Part shown: piece after piece, positions 51,138-59,955 of the stretch
Layout: each line of letters opens with the position of its first letter
Numbering within the stretch: the stretch's first letter is position 1
Assembly: GCA_964540765.1 (NCBI GenBank)
Contig: CAZINW010000003.1
Location: 32,455 to 96,454, forward strand
DNA from: CAZJLN01 sp964540765
GTDB taxonomy: Bacteria > Chloroflexota > Anaerolineae > Anaerolineales > Anaerolineaceae
Direction: 5' to 3'
DNA length: 64,000 bases
Translations under genes and position numbers: made by a program
The notes under the pieces: model-generated
The model's input: the letters and a program-made list of their open reading frames with translations, nothing else
Database searches by the model: none
What the model was told of the DNA's origin: nothing

Positions 51138-51725
51138 ATGAAAACCCTTTTATTGATGCGGCACGGCAAGTCCAGTTGGAAAGATAAATCTCTTAAAGAC
51201 AAACAACGCCCCCTGAAAAAACGGGGGGTTGAAGATGCAAAAGAGATTGGCAAACTCCTGCTTGAAAATGAGTTGGTACCGCAGGTGATCCTATCATCAT
51301 CTGCCTTGCGCGCACGCCAAACCGCTGAACAGGTGACGGAGACTTGCAAGTATAAAGGTAAGATCAGCTACCTGGACGAATACTACATGGCTGAGCCGGA
51401 GATCTACCTTGAGAAGATCAAATCCCTGCCCGACGAAATCGAACGCGTGCTGGTCATCGGGCATAACCCGGGTCTTGAAGCGCTGCTGCAGATGATGGAC
51501 GGTAAGATCGAGAGCCTGCCCACCGGTTCGCTCGCATACCTCAGCCTGTCACTTGATGCATGGGCAAACATCAGCCTTGATACTGCTGGTGAATTAGTTG
51601 GCTTCTGGCTTCCAGAAAAGGAAGAAGAGGTCAAAAAGGAGAAAAACATGGCTAAGGACAAAGATAAAGGCAAGAAGGACAAGAAAGAAAAGAAGGAAAA
51701 GAAAGGCAAGAAGGACAAGAAGTAA
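51138..51725 (+). CDS. SixA-like phosphohistidine phosphatase with lysine-rich tail
   Basis: A 195-residue histidine phosphatase. The N-terminal LLMRHGKSSWKD (catalytic RHG) and VIGHNPGLEALL identify the SixA group, which removes phosphate from histidine residues of signalling proteins. The catalytic part ends near residue 160; the last 30 residues are nearly all Lys, Asp and Glu. An in-frame ATG at 51648 is preceded by AAGGAG six bases upstream, so a short lysine-rich peptide could also be made. The start at 51138 has its own CAGGAG. A terminator-like hairpin at 51818 follows the gene. Confidence 0.87.
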   Translation: MKTLLLMRHGKSSWKDKSLKDKQRPLKKRGVEDAKEIGKLLLENELVPQVILSSSALRARQTAEQVTETCKYKGKISYLDEYYMAEPEIYLEKIKSLPDEIERVLVIGHNPGLEALLQMMDGKIESLPTGSLAYLSLSLDAWANISLDTAGELVGFWLPEKEEEVKKEKNMAKDKDKGKKDKKEKKEKKGKKDKK

Positions 51726-51817
51726 TTCTCTGTCTTTTTGAATTTTCAAATTCCAATAGGAACCTTGTAGTTGAAGGTGCTGTGCAGCTTTAAATTTAGG
51801 TGTTTACAAAGTGTTAA

Positions 51818-51842
51818 AAAGCGCCCTGAAAATGGGCGCTTT
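51818..51842. terminator. Bidirectional terminator
   Basis: AAAGCGCCC pairs with GGGCGCTTT around TGAAAAT. T/A runs lie on both sides. It separates the sixA gene from the convergent cyclase-like gene. Confidence 0.8.
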
Positions 51843-51870
51843 CACTTTTATGGGGGTGCATCAAATTCTG

Positions 51871-52697
51871 CTAAGCGGTCATCGACCAGGGTTTGATTTC
51901 CAGGTTGGTAAGCACATGGCGCATAAACATCTCGGTATTATCGATCTTGGGTTGAACACCCGGCAATGCGATCTTGTTATGCCGCAGGAAGGCCGAGGTG
52001 ACGTAATCCCTGATGCTGCCATCAAGCCTAGGGAAGCCCTTGACATCCAGGAGCACCCAATTGATGGCGCGGTAGCGTTCCGTGCTGCGGGCCTTGGTGG
52101 GTACGATGTAGAGGATGGTGGTCTGGTCCAGCATGGTGAGCAAATTGCCACCGCCCTGCTTGACCAGTTCCCGGCGCATCTGTGAGATAAAACTGTTGGC
52201 TTCCTCGTCCAGGATACAGCCGCTGAATTCCAATTGTTGTGCGGCCTGGTAGGCGCTAATGATGGGTTTGCCGGCAAAGCAGCGCTCCTCAATGAAGAAT
52301 TCACCCACTGAGATGGCACCCCGCAAGGGGAAACCCTCAGCGAATGACTTGTTCAGCAGGGTGGCACACACGGTGACGAAAGCGGCGTAATGCTGCAACA
52401 ACTCCGTCAGTGACAATTGCGGGTCGAATGGCAGGCTGATCAGGATGCTGTCGGAAAAGATCAACCAGTCAATCTGTGCCAGGGTCTGATGCCATGGATC
52501 CACTTCATCGGAATTGCTGGCAGCGCTGACATTCTCAATAATGTTGGCAGGAATGTTAATGAGGGTATCCGAGACAATCTGCGCGGTTTTGTGGATGTCA
52601 TTGTTAAGAATGATCTGCTTGTACCCCGTACGGGGCACTTGTAACCGAGGATGTCAAAGAAACCGATAAAGCCGGTCTGCGGTTTAATGGTGGTCAT
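51871..52697 (-). pseudogene. Class III nucleotide-cyclase-like gene split by a 20-bp insertion
   Basis: On the minus strand the gene starts at an ATG at 52697 with AAGGAG eight bases upstream. It encodes MTTIKPQTGFIGFFDILGYK, then a palindromic insertion shifts the frame. The frame used from 52638 continues the protein as QIILNNDIHKTAQ and so on. Joined, it shows class III cyclase features: F-x-D-I-x-G (metal Asp), FSDSILISL (second metal Asp) and PLRGAISVGEFF. Without the insert the frames join exactly at K-Q. A GTG inside the insert could start a truncated protein lacking the first metal Asp. The start overlaps the 145-residue gene by four bases. Confidence 0.7.
52618..52641. repeat. Micro-palindrome, copy 4 (inside the cyclase-like gene)
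   Basis: Core TACCCCGTACGGGGCA (52622-52637) with CTTG on both sides, extending to CTTGTA on each. The net insertion is 20 bases, not a multiple of three, so it shifts the reading frame. Confidence 0.82.
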
Positions 52698-53131
52698 TGA
52701 TTGTTCTCCTTGACCCGTTGTGGAAAATACTGGATGGCTTCCCAGGCTTGAATTGCCCACTGCAAGTCAGCCGGTTTGTCGAAGTAAAAGGCGGTTTGCA
52801 GGCAGGTGTCCACGGCTGCGGTGAAGGCATGCAGTGCCAGGCGCAGGTGCCCACCGCCAATGTCTTCGGGTTCCAGTGTAGCAAAGCGCATCAGGTCACC
52901 AGACTGTGACTCAAAGATATCCATTTTGTTCTGCTCAGCCCTGGTTTTAAGCTTCTGCAGCAATTCGTCCCTTTTATCAGGGTGAGTGTGCTGTGCATGC
53001 TGCGCGAAGCGGAAGACAACTGCCAGGATGGTGCGACCGGTGATCCAGAGCACCAACTGGTCGTCCTCAAGGCGGCGCTTGTAGTCCTGCTCAAGCCGGA
53101 TGCGCCATTCGGGGGTGAGTTGATAGTCCAT
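52694..53131 (-). CDS. Unknown 145-residue protein coupled to the cyclase-like gene
   Basis: I do not recognise this family. The protein is mostly helical, with a charged N-terminal third (EWRIRLEQDYKRRLEDDQ) and a C-terminal helical half ending in QRVKENNQ. No signal peptide or membrane helix. The stop overlaps the cyclase-like gene's ATG as ATGA, which implies a two-gene unit. It could be a partner or effector of a nucleotide signal, but nothing in the sequence shows that. Confidence 0.6.
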   Translation of the reverse strand: MDYQLTPEWRIRLEQDYKRRLEDDQLVLWITGRTILAVVFRFAQHAQHTHPDKRDELLQKLKTRAEQNKMDIFESQSGDLMRFATLEPEDIGGGHLRLALHAFTAAVDTCLQTAFYFDKPADLQWAIQAWEAIQYFPQRVKENNQ

Positions 53132-53277
53132 AATTCATTATTCAATCATCAAATATTTACAATCAAATTCATCTATAAAATGCAAATTTGAAAGCCTTTT
53201 ATCCATTAGTGTTCTCATTAGTGTTCCTCATATAAAAGTGTGATTTTATGTGGCTAAGTATGGAACGAAAAAAATCG

Positions 53278-54084
53278 CTATTTGATATCTTGATTATGAT
53301 TAAAATTCTTCTCAAATTTGGCAAAATGCTCGTCAATTTCAGGACGCAATTCAATTCCTGCTTCCTCGAAACAATCAAGAAGGTCTTGGTAAGCGCCTTC
53401 GCCACCGATAAAATCCCAAAGTTCTTCTGCAACCAATAATTCATGCTTGAGATCTAACATTCCTCGAATGGTCCATCGATTATAAGGTTTTGGTTCATAA
53501 GGATTGTATGGAATTGCAATTACTGTATTAACCTTTGCTGAAGGATTTCTTGCCAATTCAGCCGCAGCCCATTCTAAAAGCGTTCTTTTATGTCCTTGAA
53601 AGCCCCCAATATTTGGTTTGGCAGTTTTTATATCAATCATAAATATATCTCCATCGAAAGACTCCAACCAAATATCAACTTTTGTCAGATTCACTTTATT
53701 CATTAGTCCAGATTTACATACTAATCTTATTTCTTCAATCTCTCGAACTTTATCTGGAGACCTAGCAGCACATGTTAAATCATCCATAATTTCTTGAATT
53801 TTTATGTGTGCCTGGGAACTAATAAAAGAATATGGGGTGACTTGGGAAGTAGCAGTTTTAAACCTGCCTTTTGCTAATTCTTTTGCTGCAGGCTCATAAA
53901 TTGATGTTCCAAATGTCGTATTCAATGATTGTATAAAAGAGAATAACGCCATCCTATCCTTTCCAAGAAGACGATAATGAAAAGGCATATTACCTGTCTC
54001 TGGCCTATAACTTTTGAATTTGTTTCTCAGACTTTCTTTAACGACATTTTTTGCTTGGAGTTTCTTTCCTGGATCAAGAGACAT
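53278..54084 (-). CDS. TdeIII-family type II restriction endonuclease
   Basis: A 268-residue protein. The segment MALFSFIQSLNTTFGTSIYE and the C-terminal PYNRWTIRGMLD resemble the TdeIII restriction family (prototype reported to recognise GGNCC). A PD-(D/E)xK-type site is visible: Asp137 in KVDIWLES and D-I-K in MIDIKTAKPN (Asp151, Lys153). The gene is five bases after the methyltransferase gene and clearly AT-rich compared with its flanks, which suggests horizontal gain. Confidence 0.85.
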   Translation of the reverse strand: MSLDPGKKLQAKNVVKESLRNKFKSYRPETGNMPFHYRLLGKDRMALFSFIQSLNTTFGTSIYEPAAKELAKGRFKTATSQVTPYSFISSQAHIKIQEIMDDLTCAARSPDKVREIEEIRLVCKSGLMNKVNLTKVDIWLESFDGDIFMIDIKTAKPNIGGFQGHKRTLLEWAAAELARNPSAKVNTVIAIPYNPYEPKPYNRWTIRGMLDLKHELLVAEELWDFIGGEGAYQDLLDCFEEAGIELRPEIDEHFAKFEKNFNHNQDIK

Positions 54085-54089
54085 ATTAT

Positions 54090-55676
54090 TTACCGCTCCT
54101 TGATATGGAATATCATTTCTGAATATGGTGTCTTATTTTTCTCAGTTCGATTTAAAACGGGACGTTTAAAAACATTTACTATTCGCATTTGTGCTTTTTC
54201 CACGATTTTCGGATAAAGCCCGTTTTTATCATTGGCAACAAGGAAAATGTTATAGTCAGTAGAAAGGAATTTTTTACAATTTAACAAAACCTCTGAAATA
54301 CCATTTACATATGAATCTCTGGCTTCTCTCCCCTGGCCTTTAAACAAAGGTCCAATCTCCAATTGGTCATTTCTTGTGAAGTTAAATAAGTCGTACGCAT
54401 ATGCATGCTGTTCGTGATAATCAATCAATCCCACATAAGGAGGACTTGAAAATATGCCATCGATTTTATTATTAACAACAAAATTATAAAAAGTTAAATT
54501 CCGTTTTTTCAACTCCGCAAAAATATCGATATTTCTTGAATCACTCGAAAAACAATATTGGAATGTATCTGTTCTTAAATTGCTAAAATCTGAAAGTCGT
54601 TTAATTGTGTCCTGACTATATCTCTCCCACCAACCCAATATAGAAAAAAGAGGCTTACATATCTTTCCGTGTTTTCTACAGTAGTAAGTTGAATAAACAG
54701 GATCAACTAACGTGGCAAGATCAGCATGAGTAGTCGCCCTACAGGATCGCATAGTTCTGCTAAGAATAACTGCTAATAATTTCTTTGTATCAGTGTCATT
54801 CAAGCTATGAATAAGATTAAACACAAATTCAATCTCATCGCGAACAGGTGCAATGTACCATTGATCTAAAAATGATTCATTGTGGCTTTGTTTAACAGAT
54901 ATGTTGTATTTTCTTACGAGATCATTAAATATTCTGAGGAATTCACTCTCTTTCTCGATACTGTATTTGTTTTCATCTATTTTTCCTTGCCTGGCTTGAT
55001 ACTTGAATTCAGGAGAGGGAAAATATGAATTATTGAATCTAGCGAGCGTATCTGTTAATTCATTTTCAAACTGTATATATTTTTTCCCCGAAATGAATTC
55101 TTTTAATGCTATAGTTATTTTCCGAATTTCGTTATTGAGTTTAAATAGATCATGTTTCTCTATTTTTACATTGCTGATCATCGCGTTAAATGCTGAAACA
55201 TCAATCCCCAATGCATGAATCCCTAACTCATTTGCTTCAACAAGTGTTGTGCCACTACCGCAAAAGGGATCAAGTACGATATCACCAGGCTTAAAAAATA
55301 CTTCATTTTTGAATCTATCTATATGATCATCTAAAAAGTATTCGACTAATTGTGGAATAAACTTCCCTTTATACGGATGTAGTCTATGAACATGTTTAGT
55401 CCGTTCTTTTTCAGTCAGATAATCGAAGGATAATGCCCAATTTAAGTCTTCACCGAGTTCTTTTTTCCACTCTAGTTCTCTTTTATCCTGAGATGATTGA
55501 TAGTACTTAACCAAGTCTTCTTTTAATACTTTTGTTGAACTATTGTTGCCTATTTTTTTTACACGACCATATTGGATTAAGTATGAAATGTTAGATGTAG
55601 ATACATATCTTCCCATTAATTTTGAAGCTAAATCACTTGCCTCTTGAATAGTAAGTAATGCATCATCCTCAATCAT
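54090..55676 (-). CDS. DNA methyltransferase partner of the TdeIII-like nuclease
   Basis: A 528-residue amino-group DNA methyltransferase. An N-terminal winged-helix-like DNA-binding region (about residues 8-60, with TIQEASDLASKLM) is followed by the AdoMet motif DPFCGSGTTLVEANE (about 136-150) and the catalytic SPPYVGLIDY (about 411-420). SPPY suggests N4-cytosine methylation, though N6-adenine enzymes also use related motifs. The 270 residues between them would hold target recognition. It precedes the restriction gene and shares its low GC content. Cognate protection is inferred from the pairing. Confidence 0.87.
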   Translation of the reverse strand: MIEDDALLTIQEASDLASKLMGRYVSTSNISYLIQYGRVKKIGNNSSTKVLKEDLVKYYQSSQDKRELEWKKELGEDLNWALSFDYLTEKERTKHVHRLHPYKGKFIPQLVEYFLDDHIDRFKNEVFFKPGDIVLDPFCGSGTTLVEANELGIHALGIDVSAFNAMISNVKIEKHDLFKLNNEIRKITIALKEFISGKKYIQFENELTDTLARFNNSYFPSPEFKYQARQGKIDENKYSIEKESEFLRIFNDLVRKYNISVKQSHNESFLDQWYIAPVRDEIEFVFNLIHSLNDTDTKKLLAVILSRTMRSCRATTHADLATLVDPVYSTYYCRKHGKICKPLFSILGWWERYSQDTIKRLSDFSNLRTDTFQYCFSSDSRNIDIFAELKKRNLTFYNFVVNNKIDGIFSSPPYVGLIDYHEQHAYAYDLFNFTRNDQLEIGPLFKGQGREARDSYVNGISEVLLNCKKFLSTDYNIFLVANDKNGLYPKIVEKAQMRIVNVFKRPVLNRTEKNKTPYSEMIFHIKER

Positions 55677-55869
55677 TGACCAATCTCCTCATGTGACGAT
55701 CAAATTATAACAGAACAATGATTTTGAGAGGCTCGGTGCTAATAAGTAGAATTGCATTGGAATTATTCGAAGTCCCTCCCTGTTGACTTTAATATTAGGC
55801 AGTGCATATAATAAATTGTATAGAAGATCTCTTGATTCAAGTCTGGTCACAAATCTGTTGGAGGTTGTT
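55677..55869. other. Gap between the restriction-modification island and the Mth938-like gene
   Basis: No gene is seen. It marks the change from AT-rich island to GC-rich chromosomal sequence. GGAGG for the next gene is at 55859-55863. Confidence 0.5.
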
Positions 55870-56250
55870 ATGTTTGATGATCCCGGTGGACCCATTACCC
55901 ATTTTGAATGGGCCAGTTTTACCATTAACGGGCAGATACACAGCGTTGAACAGGGGGTCGGCAAGGATATTATGTTTTCTGCGGAGGGGGTGAGCGCCTG
56001 GAAGGAGCGTGAAGGGCATGATCTCAAGCCCAAAATGGTGGCACGCGCGCTGGCATTGAAGCCCAAAGTACTGGTGATCGGCAACGGCATGGACGGCGCG
56101 CTCAAGGTGGGGAAGAAGGTGCGCAAGGCAGTGGAGGAAGCCGGCGTCAGTGAGTTGATCGTTCTGCGCACCCCCGATGCCTGCCACGCCTATAACCGCC
56201 TGTACAGGGAAGGTAAAAAGGTGGTGCTGTTGGCGCATGGGACGTGTTAG
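55870..56250 (+). CDS. Mth938-like domain protein
   Basis: A 126-residue protein with the Mth938/NDUFAF3-like fold pattern: FEWASFTINGQ, PKVLVIGNGMDGAL and the C-terminal LRTPDACHAYNRL, the last two conserved in the family. Function is unknown in bacteria; human relatives assist respiratory complex I assembly. I chose the ATG at 55870 because GGAGG lies seven bases upstream; similarity starts here. Confidence 0.85.
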   Translation: MFDDPGGPITHFEWASFTINGQIHSVEQGVGKDIMFSAEGVSAWKEREGHDLKPKMVARALALKPKVLVIGNGMDGALKVGKKVRKAVEEAGVSELIVLRTPDACHAYNRLYREGKKVVLLAHGTC

Positions 56251-56415
56251 GGCAGTCAGATAGTTGGATAGTCGTGTAGTCTGCTAGTCAAACGAAGTTA
56301 TTGGTCTCCAGTCGTCAATCAATTGTCAAAACTTAAAACAAGACGACAGAACCGAAGACCGAAGAATATTGACTTTTCGACGATCCGACTATTTGACTGC
56401 GTGACTATCCGACTT
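56251..56415. repeat. Inverted-repeat element of the GTC-rich family
   Basis: The left end GTCAGATAGTTGGATAGTCG pairs roughly with GACTATTTGACTGCGTGAC and CTATCCGAC at the right. The inner part contains CCGAAGAATATTGAC. Parts recur inverted at 46715-46790. The right end overlaps the 3' end of the YdjM-like gene. Confidence 0.65.
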
Positions 56416-56907
56416 ACGACTTTTCTTCACCACCCACCTTATCAAATAGACTACTAAGCCAATCCCCCCACTGATAATACAGAAGTTGATCATCCCATTC
56501 ATGGTGATGCCAAAATCCAGTGGGTTGGCTCGTGTAAAAGGCCAGAAGGGTTTCACACCGGGATAGACGAACGCATCCAACAGCACATGGCTGAGCGTGC
56601 CCACCAGTGCGCTCAAAATTGCCACCCGCCATGGCACCACCATGCGCGCATGCCGACCGAACGTCAGCAAATGGAGCAGCCAGGGGGTGAGGTATTTTCC
56701 GATCAATGCAGCCAATGCACCCAGACCCAGCGCAGCCACGAAGGTATGCGTCCAGCCATGAATATCTCCGCGGTTCGTCAGCATGACAACCAGCGGTTGC
56801 ATGTCCATCACGATTTGTGCGCATCCGTACGTGACCAGGCTGAATTTGTCCAGCATCACAGCCTTGACTGCGATCCCCGCACCCATGTGGTAAGGTGTAA
56901 ATGGCAT
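56389..56907 (-). CDS. YdjM-like membrane protein (metal-dependent hydrolase family)
   Basis: A 172-residue membrane protein with about four helices. The early segment MPFTPYHMGAGIAVKA and the HGWTHTFVAAL and SHVLLDAF motifs match the YdjM/DUF457-type family of putative membrane-bound metal-dependent hydrolases. Its 3' end reads into the GTC-rich repeat; the last residues (KSRKSDSHAVK) may be repeat-derived. Confidence 0.82.
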   Translation of the reverse strand: MPFTPYHMGAGIAVKAVMLDKFSLVTYGCAQIVMDMQPLVVMLTNRGDIHGWTHTFVAALGLGALAALIGKYLTPWLLHLLTFGRHARMVVPWRVAILSALVGTLSHVLLDAFVYPGVKPFWPFTRANPLDFGITMNGMINFCIISGGIGLVVYLIRWVVKKSRKSDSHAVK

Positions 56908-57157
56908 GTCAATATTATATCAATATCTGGAAAAAGCTTTTACGCTGGCGCCAGGCCGCAGAGACGCAAGTTCGCCATCCACACGCGCTGCGCGCTGGGA
57001 TGCTGCGCAAGATCGGAGAAAATGCACACACCCCAGGGGGAGACCAAAGGTCAAAGCACCGCGCACGGTCTCTGTTGTCGAAATATCAACTATCAGCTAT
57101 CCACTCCCCCATCGATTATAATCATCACACCAACACCATAAACAAGGAGCAAACCCC
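56908..57157. promoter_or_regulatory. Divergent region with promoter for the M3 peptidase gene
   Basis: A 250-base gap. TATAAT at 57117-57122 and AAGGAG before the ATG at 57158 suggest the promoter and ribosome site of the M3 peptidase gene. The rest is GC-rich and carries no gene. Confidence 0.55.
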
Positions 57158-58960
57158 ATGACCCAAACACCTCCCCGCTGGGACCTATCAAACGTTTACA
57201 ATGGCTTGGATGACCCACGCCTGCACGCTGATCTGCAGTGGATCACCGCTGAAGGCGCAGCCCTCGATGCCTATTACCAGGCAGACTTGCTGCCCCTCAC
57301 GGCTGATACCGACACAGACGTCCTTTCCGCGCGCCTCAACACGCTGGTGGACCGGCTGAATGCGCTCAATCTCAAAGCCAACACCATCGGTGCCTACCTG
57401 CATTCGTTCATCTCCACCGATTCCTACAATAAGGAAGCCCTGCGCCTCAATTCACAGTTTGACATCCTCACGCTGCCGGTGGACAACACCGTCATGAAGA
57501 TCCAAGCCTGGCTGGGTAAGGTGAGACCATCCCTAGCAGCAGCGCTCACCATCCCCGGCAGTGCCCGTGAGCATGCCTTCTTTATCCAGGAATCCACCGA
57601 GCAGAGCCAGTACCTGATGGGCGAGGCGGAGGAGGTGCTTGCCAACGAGCTTTCGCTCTCGGGCGGGCGTGCCTGGGAGCAGTTGCAGGGCACGATCACC
57701 TCGCAAAAGACCGCTGAGATTGAGCTGAACGGCGAGATCCAGCACCTGCCGATGCCGGCACTGATCAACCTGCACGGACATCCGGACGAAACTGTCAGGC
57801 GCCTGGCTTATGAGACCGAGATGAAGGCATGGAAAACGATCGAGGAGCCGCTGGCTGCCTGCATGAATGGCATCAAAGGCAGCGTCAACACGCTCAACAA
57901 GCACCGCAAGCGTGAGGATGCACTGCACTCCGCTTTAGACATGGCGCGTATTGACCGGCAGACGCTGGCTGCGATGATGGGCGCCATGCAGGATGCCTTC
58001 CCGATGTTCCGGCGCTACTTCCGTGCCAAGGCAAAGCACTTCGGTCAGGAGCAGCTGCCCTGGTGGAACCTGTTCGCTCCAGTCGGCAAGGCAGAGCGCA
58101 CCTATACCTTCGACGAAGCCAGGGCGCTCATCCTGGAGAACTTTGCCAAATTCACTCCCGAACTGAAAGATTTCGCGCAGCGTGCCTTTGACAACCACTG
58201 GATTGATGCCGAGCAGCGCAAGGGCAAACGCGGGGGTGCCTTCTGCATGTCCGTGCCGGCGGCGAAGGAATCGCGCGTCCTGTGCAATTTCGACGGCTCG
58301 CTCGACCAGGTGATGACTATTGCGCATGAGCTTGGGCACGGCTTCCACAATCACTGTATGTTTCAAGCAGGGCGTACAGAACTTCAACGCCGCACACCGA
58401 TGACATTGGCGGAAACCGCCTCGATCATGTGCGAGACGATTGTCTTCAATGCCATTGTCAGCCAGGTGAGCGAACCCCGGGAGGAGCTGGCGATCCTCGA
58501 GACTTCACTCATTGGCGATTCCCAGGTGATCGTGGACATCTCCTCACGCTTCCTGTTTGAGAAGGAAGTCTTTGAGCGCCGTGAGAAGGCGGAACTGAGC
58601 GCTGAAGAGTTCTGCGAGATCATGGAGCGCGCCCAAAAAGCCACCTACGGCGATGGGCTGGATGAGCGCTACCTGCACAAGTACATGTGGACATGGAAGC
58701 CGCATTATTACAGCGTGGGGCTTTCGTTCTACAACTTCCCCTATGCCTTCGGGCTGCTCTTTGGCACAGGCTTGTATGCCATCTACCAGCAGCGTGGTGA
58801 GGCTTTCATATCCGATTACAAGGACCTGCTTGCCAGCACCGGCATGGGCAATGCCGCCGACCTGGCAAAGCGCTTCTCTATCGACATCCGCGAGCGCAAA
58901 TTCTGGCAGGACAGCCTGAAGGTGATCGAGAGGCGCGTCGATCGGTATTGCGAGTTGTAA
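57158..58960 (+). CDS. pepF: M3-family oligoendopeptidase F
   Basis: A 600-residue cytoplasmic zinc peptidase that degrades small peptides. The active site is HELGHGFHNH with a distal Glu in a helix (TASIMCETIVF). N-terminal helical domain about residues 1-190; the M3 catalytic domain follows, ending with FPYAFGLLFGTGLYAIYQQ. Length is typical of PepF. AAGGAG precedes the ATG. No signal peptide. Confidence 0.94.
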   Translation: MTQTPPRWDLSNVYNGLDDPRLHADLQWITAEGAALDAYYQADLLPLTADTDTDVLSARLNTLVDRLNALNLKANTIGAYLHSFISTDSYNKEALRLNSQFDILTLPVDNTVMKIQAWLGKVRPSLAAALTIPGSAREHAFFIQESTEQSQYLMGEAEEVLANELSLSGGRAWEQLQGTITSQKTAEIELNGEIQHLPMPALINLHGHPDETVRRLAYETEMKAWKTIEEPLAACMNGIKGSVNTLNKHRKREDALHSALDMARIDRQTLAAMMGAMQDAFPMFRRYFRAKAKHFGQEQLPWWNLFAPVGKAERTYTFDEARALILENFAKFTPELKDFAQRAFDNHWIDAEQRKGKRGGAFCMSVPAAKESRVLCNFDGSLDQVMTIAHELGHGFHNHCMFQAGRTELQRRTPMTLAETASIMCETIVFNAIVSQVSEPREELAILETSLIGDSQVIVDISSRFLFEKEVFERREKAELSAEEFCEIMERAQKATYGDGLDERYLHKYMWTWKPHYYSVGLSFYNFPYAFGLLFGTGLYAIYQQRGEAFISDYKDLLASTGMGNAADLAKRFSIDIRERKFWQDSLKVIERRVDRYCEL

Positions 58961-59024
58961 TGATAGGAATTTAATCCCGATAATGTATAATGGAAGTGGG
59001 TAGCATCATATCAGGATATGATTT

Positions 59025-59762
59025 ATGAAGCATTTAAAACCCACCCTTAGGATATTGATAATTGTGCTATTAAGCACAACAAGCTGTCAATTTAATTCTC
59101 AACAAACCCCAAGCCCAAACGAAGTGTCAATAGATTTGCAAGAAGATATAGATCAACTCATTGCTCTTTACAATGCCCAGGAGATGCCAGAGTATCTGTG
59201 GGAAAGAAATCCAGCCCTGACCGGGAATGAATTTGACATCAATGAGATTTTCGGCATTCTTGATCACATCCATACAGTGGGGGGTATGAATTGGCATACG
59301 TTTATCAAACTTCTGATTTTGGTCCCGGGTCGCCGCTTATATATGCCAAACAAACCGGTAACCAGCCATTTTTAAGTCTCACTGATTATGAAGCTGCACA
59401 ATCGGAATGCGTATATAATAATCCGCCAAGCTATTGTGATTATTTGACATTCATTCAGGCAGATGGTTCTGATATTGGATATCTGCAGATATCTGCAGAT
59501 GGTCCTTATTAAAATAATGGGGAACCTGTTTTATCCTGCACTAGGTGATCAACAAGTTCTGATTGCGACTAAGGATAGTCTGAATAAAATAATAACAAAA
59601 TGGGCAAATAATGAATTTGGTGTTAAGCTCGACGAAGATGCGCAAAAAAGAGCACTTGCCATCGATCCAACCCCGAAGTTAACCAAAACAGACTCTGCGC
59701 TTGAAATTAGAGTGATCTATTTCACCGTGTGGGAAGGTTTTTTAAAGCCTATTACTCGGTGA
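59025..59762 (+). pseudogene. Broken gene for a putative lipoprotein
   Basis: Three frames appear to belong to one gene. 59025 onward encodes a signal peptide with lipobox TTSC (Cys21) and a helical domain to IHTVGG. Then, after a one-base shift near 59290, the second frame gives AYVYQTSDFGPGSPLIYAKQ and ends at ISADGPY. A third frame carries DQQVLIATKDSLNKIITKW and onward to 59762. A tandem ATCTGCAGAT duplication at about 59478-59499 accompanies the second break. I do not know the family. Confidence 0.7.
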
Positions 59763-59955
59763 ATTCAGATTATCCACACGATCTCAAGTTGAAGGAGGAG
59801 ATCAATCTCGTGGAATACAATTTGGGTATTGTATACTGATCATATCTGTAATTTAGATAGGCTGAAGAGAAATTTTGGTTGTAAAGGATAGGGTCTTCGC
59901 AGTATTCTTTTGAATATATACTTATTATACCTAACACGAGCAAGGAGGTGAAAAA

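Noticed and set aside
57424..57768. Minus-strand open frames across the M3 peptidase gene.
   Set aside because: Antisense shadows of a GC-rich gene with an intact HELGH site.
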